Origin: JBEKZQ01 sp049509675
GTDB lineage: Bacteria; Planctomycetota; Planctomycetia; Pirellulales; Thermoguttaceae
DNA: 15,925 nucleotides
Assembly (NCBI GenBank): GCA_049509675.1
Contig: JBEKZQ010000094.1
Coordinates: 1-15,925 of the forward strand
Direction of reading: 5' to 3'
Part shown: positions 14,699 to 15,925 of the stretch, in pieces
Numbering within the stretch: the first letter of the stretch is position 1
Layout of the letters: every line of letters begins with the position of its first letter
Program-made: the position numbers and the translations under genes
Notes under the pieces: model-generated
Database searches by the model: none
What the model saw: the letters and a program-made list of their open reading frames with translations, nothing else
What the model was told of the DNA's origin: nothing

Positions 14699-15925
14699 GT
14701 GAGTTCCTTGGGCCTGGTGATTACGGCGTTGGCGGCATTTGCCGTCGCTTATCGCTACTATGGGGCATTTCTGGCGGCACGCGTAGCGGTGCTCGACGAT
14801 ACTCGCGTAACGCCCGCCTATCGCCTGCGCGACGACGTGGACTATAGCCCCACGGGGCGGCTGGTGTTGTTCGGGGCCCATTTCGCCGCCATCGCCGGCC
14901 CGGGGCCACTGGTCGGCCCCGTGCTGGCTTCCCAATGGGGGTACTTTCCGGGCTTCGCCTGGATCGTGATCGGTTCCTGCCTGGCCGGCGGGGTCCACGA
15001 TTTCGTAGTGCTGGTAGCCTCCGTGCGGCAGGATGGGCTGTCGCTGCCCAAGATCGCCCGGAATCTGCTCGGTCCCGTCTCCGGCGTCACCACCACCTTG
15101 GCCACCCTGTTCATCATTGTCACCACCTTGGCCGGAGTGGCGATGGTCGTGGTCAATGCCTTAAGCGAGAGCGCCTGGGGCATGTTTACCATCGTTGTGA
15201 CTATCCCGGCCGCGCTGGTGACCGGCTTGTGGATGAACAAGATCCGGCCCGGGCGGGTCGGCGAGGCCTCGGTGATCGGCGTGAGCCTGGTGCTGCTGGG
15301 CGTTTTCCTGGGCAAGCCGTTCGACGATTCGGCGTTGCGCGAATACCTGCTGTTCACGAAACCGCAACTGTGCCTGATTCTGCCGATCTATGCGGCCATC
15401 GCTTCCATCTTGCCGGTGTGGGTGCTGCTGTGTCCGCGTGGCTACCTGAGCTCCTACCTGAAGATCGGGGCGATCGCCGTGCTGGCCGGCGGCATCATGC
15501 TGGTCAATCCGCCGCTGAAGATGCCGGCGACCACGCAATTCATCCACGGCGGCGGCCCGGTTGTGCCCGGCTCGGTCTGGCCGTTCGTCTGCATCGTGAT
15601 CGCTTGCGGGGCGCTCTCCGGGTTCCACTCGCTGGTCAGTTCGGGCACCACGCCCAAGATGCTCAGCAAGGAATCCGACATCCGACCGATCGCCTACGGC
15701 GGGATGCTTCTGGAGGGCGCGGTCTCGCTGATGGCCCTGATCGCGGCCTGCGCCCTGGAGCCGGGCGATTACTTCAAGATCAACATTCCCCAGGACACCG
15801 CGGCCCAGCGGGCCCATTATGCCGAGACGGTCGCCCGGGCCGCCACCGGCCCCCAACCGCTGGACATCGCCCCCAAGGAGTTCGATGCCTTGCAGGACAG
15901 GACCGGCGAGCACAACCTGGCGGGG
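14699..15925 (+). CDS. cstA: CstA-family carbon starvation transporter, 3' end outside window
   Basis: This is a membrane transporter of the CstA family, whose studied members take up peptides or pyruvate. 409 codons are present and the frame is open at the right edge. Family signatures are clear: HFAAIAGPGPLVGPVLA (61-77), GGVHDF (97-102), and GFHSLVSSGTTPK (about 308-320). At least nine hydrophobic segments are visible. The last 50 residues in the window form a hydrophilic loop (DYFKINIPQDTAAQRAHY and on). The GTG at 14699 is supported by GAGGGA four bases upstream and by the immediate hydrophobic N-terminus. It is divergent from nuoE and shares a 173-bp intergenic region with it. Substrate cannot be told from this portion. 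Confidence 0.92.
   Translation, partial: MSSLGLVITALAAFAVAYRYYGAFLAARVAVLDDTRVTPAYRLRDDVDYSPTGRLVLFGAHFAAIAGPGPLVGPVLASQWGYFPGFAWIVIGSCLAGGVHDFVVLVASVRQDGLSLPKIARNLLGPVSGVTTTLATLFIIVTTLAGVAMVVVNALSESAWGMFTIVVTIPAALVTGLWMNKIRPGRVGEASVIGVSLVLLGVFLGKPFDDSALREYLLFTKPQLCLILPIYAAIASILPVWVLLCPRGYLSSYLKIGAIAVLAGGIMLVNPPLKMPATTQFIHGGGPVVPGSVWPFVCIVIACGALSGFHSLVSSGTTPKMLSKESDIRPIAYGGMLLEGAVSLMALIAACALEPGDYFKINIPQDTAAQRAHYAETVARAATGPQPLDIAPKEFDALQDRTGEHNLAG

Noticed and set aside
15161..15913. Minus-strand open frame opposite cstA
   Set aside because: The plus-strand frame contains the CstA signatures across its full length. The reverse frame is compositional noise.

Overview
The window is GC-rich DNA carrying a ten-gene block of respiratory complex I (NADH:quinone oxidoreductase). 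The genes are nuoE, F, G, H, I, J, K, L, M and N, all on the minus strand and read from about 14.5 kb down to 1.4 kb. Gene contents and protein style suggest a member of the Planctomycetota: an extended NuoK tail, a short NuoG, poor Shine-Dalgarno sequences and many short repeats in the gaps. This placement is inferred from general resemblance, not from a marker gene.

Layout, in transcription order. A divergent intergenic region (14526-14698) separates nuoE from a plus-strand cstA-family transporter that runs off the right edge. The minus strand then reads nuoE, nuoF, an unrecognised 185-residue protein with a ribosomal L7/L12-like stretch, nuoG, nuoH, nuoI, nuoJ, nuoK, nuoL, nuoM, nuoN and a PAS/AAA+/Fis-type regulator. 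The first seven codons of another gene lie at the left edge. nuoH/nuoI and nuoM/nuoN overlap. nuoK-L, L-M and N-regulator are separated by 1-5 bases, so at least nuoK through the regulator looks like one transcript. No gene-free stretch exceeds about 230 bases.

How the genes work together. NuoE, F and G form the NADH-oxidising module (FMN and Fe-S clusters). NuoI carries two 4Fe-4S clusters toward the quinone site. NuoH, J, K, L, M and N are membrane subunits that pump protons. NuoA, B, C and D are absent from the window and must be encoded elsewhere if the complex is complete.

The most unusual content is not the enzyme itself. (1) The trailing regulator descends from sigma-54 activators, but every catalytic motif of its ATPase domain is altered. 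(2) An uncharacterised L12-like protein sits between nuoF and nuoG. (3) Different 7-bp tandem repeats lie just upstream of the start codons of nuoG, nuoH, nuoJ and nuoK. (4) Repeats have entered coding sequence, so parts of NuoI, NuoJ and NuoM are translated from repeat DNA.
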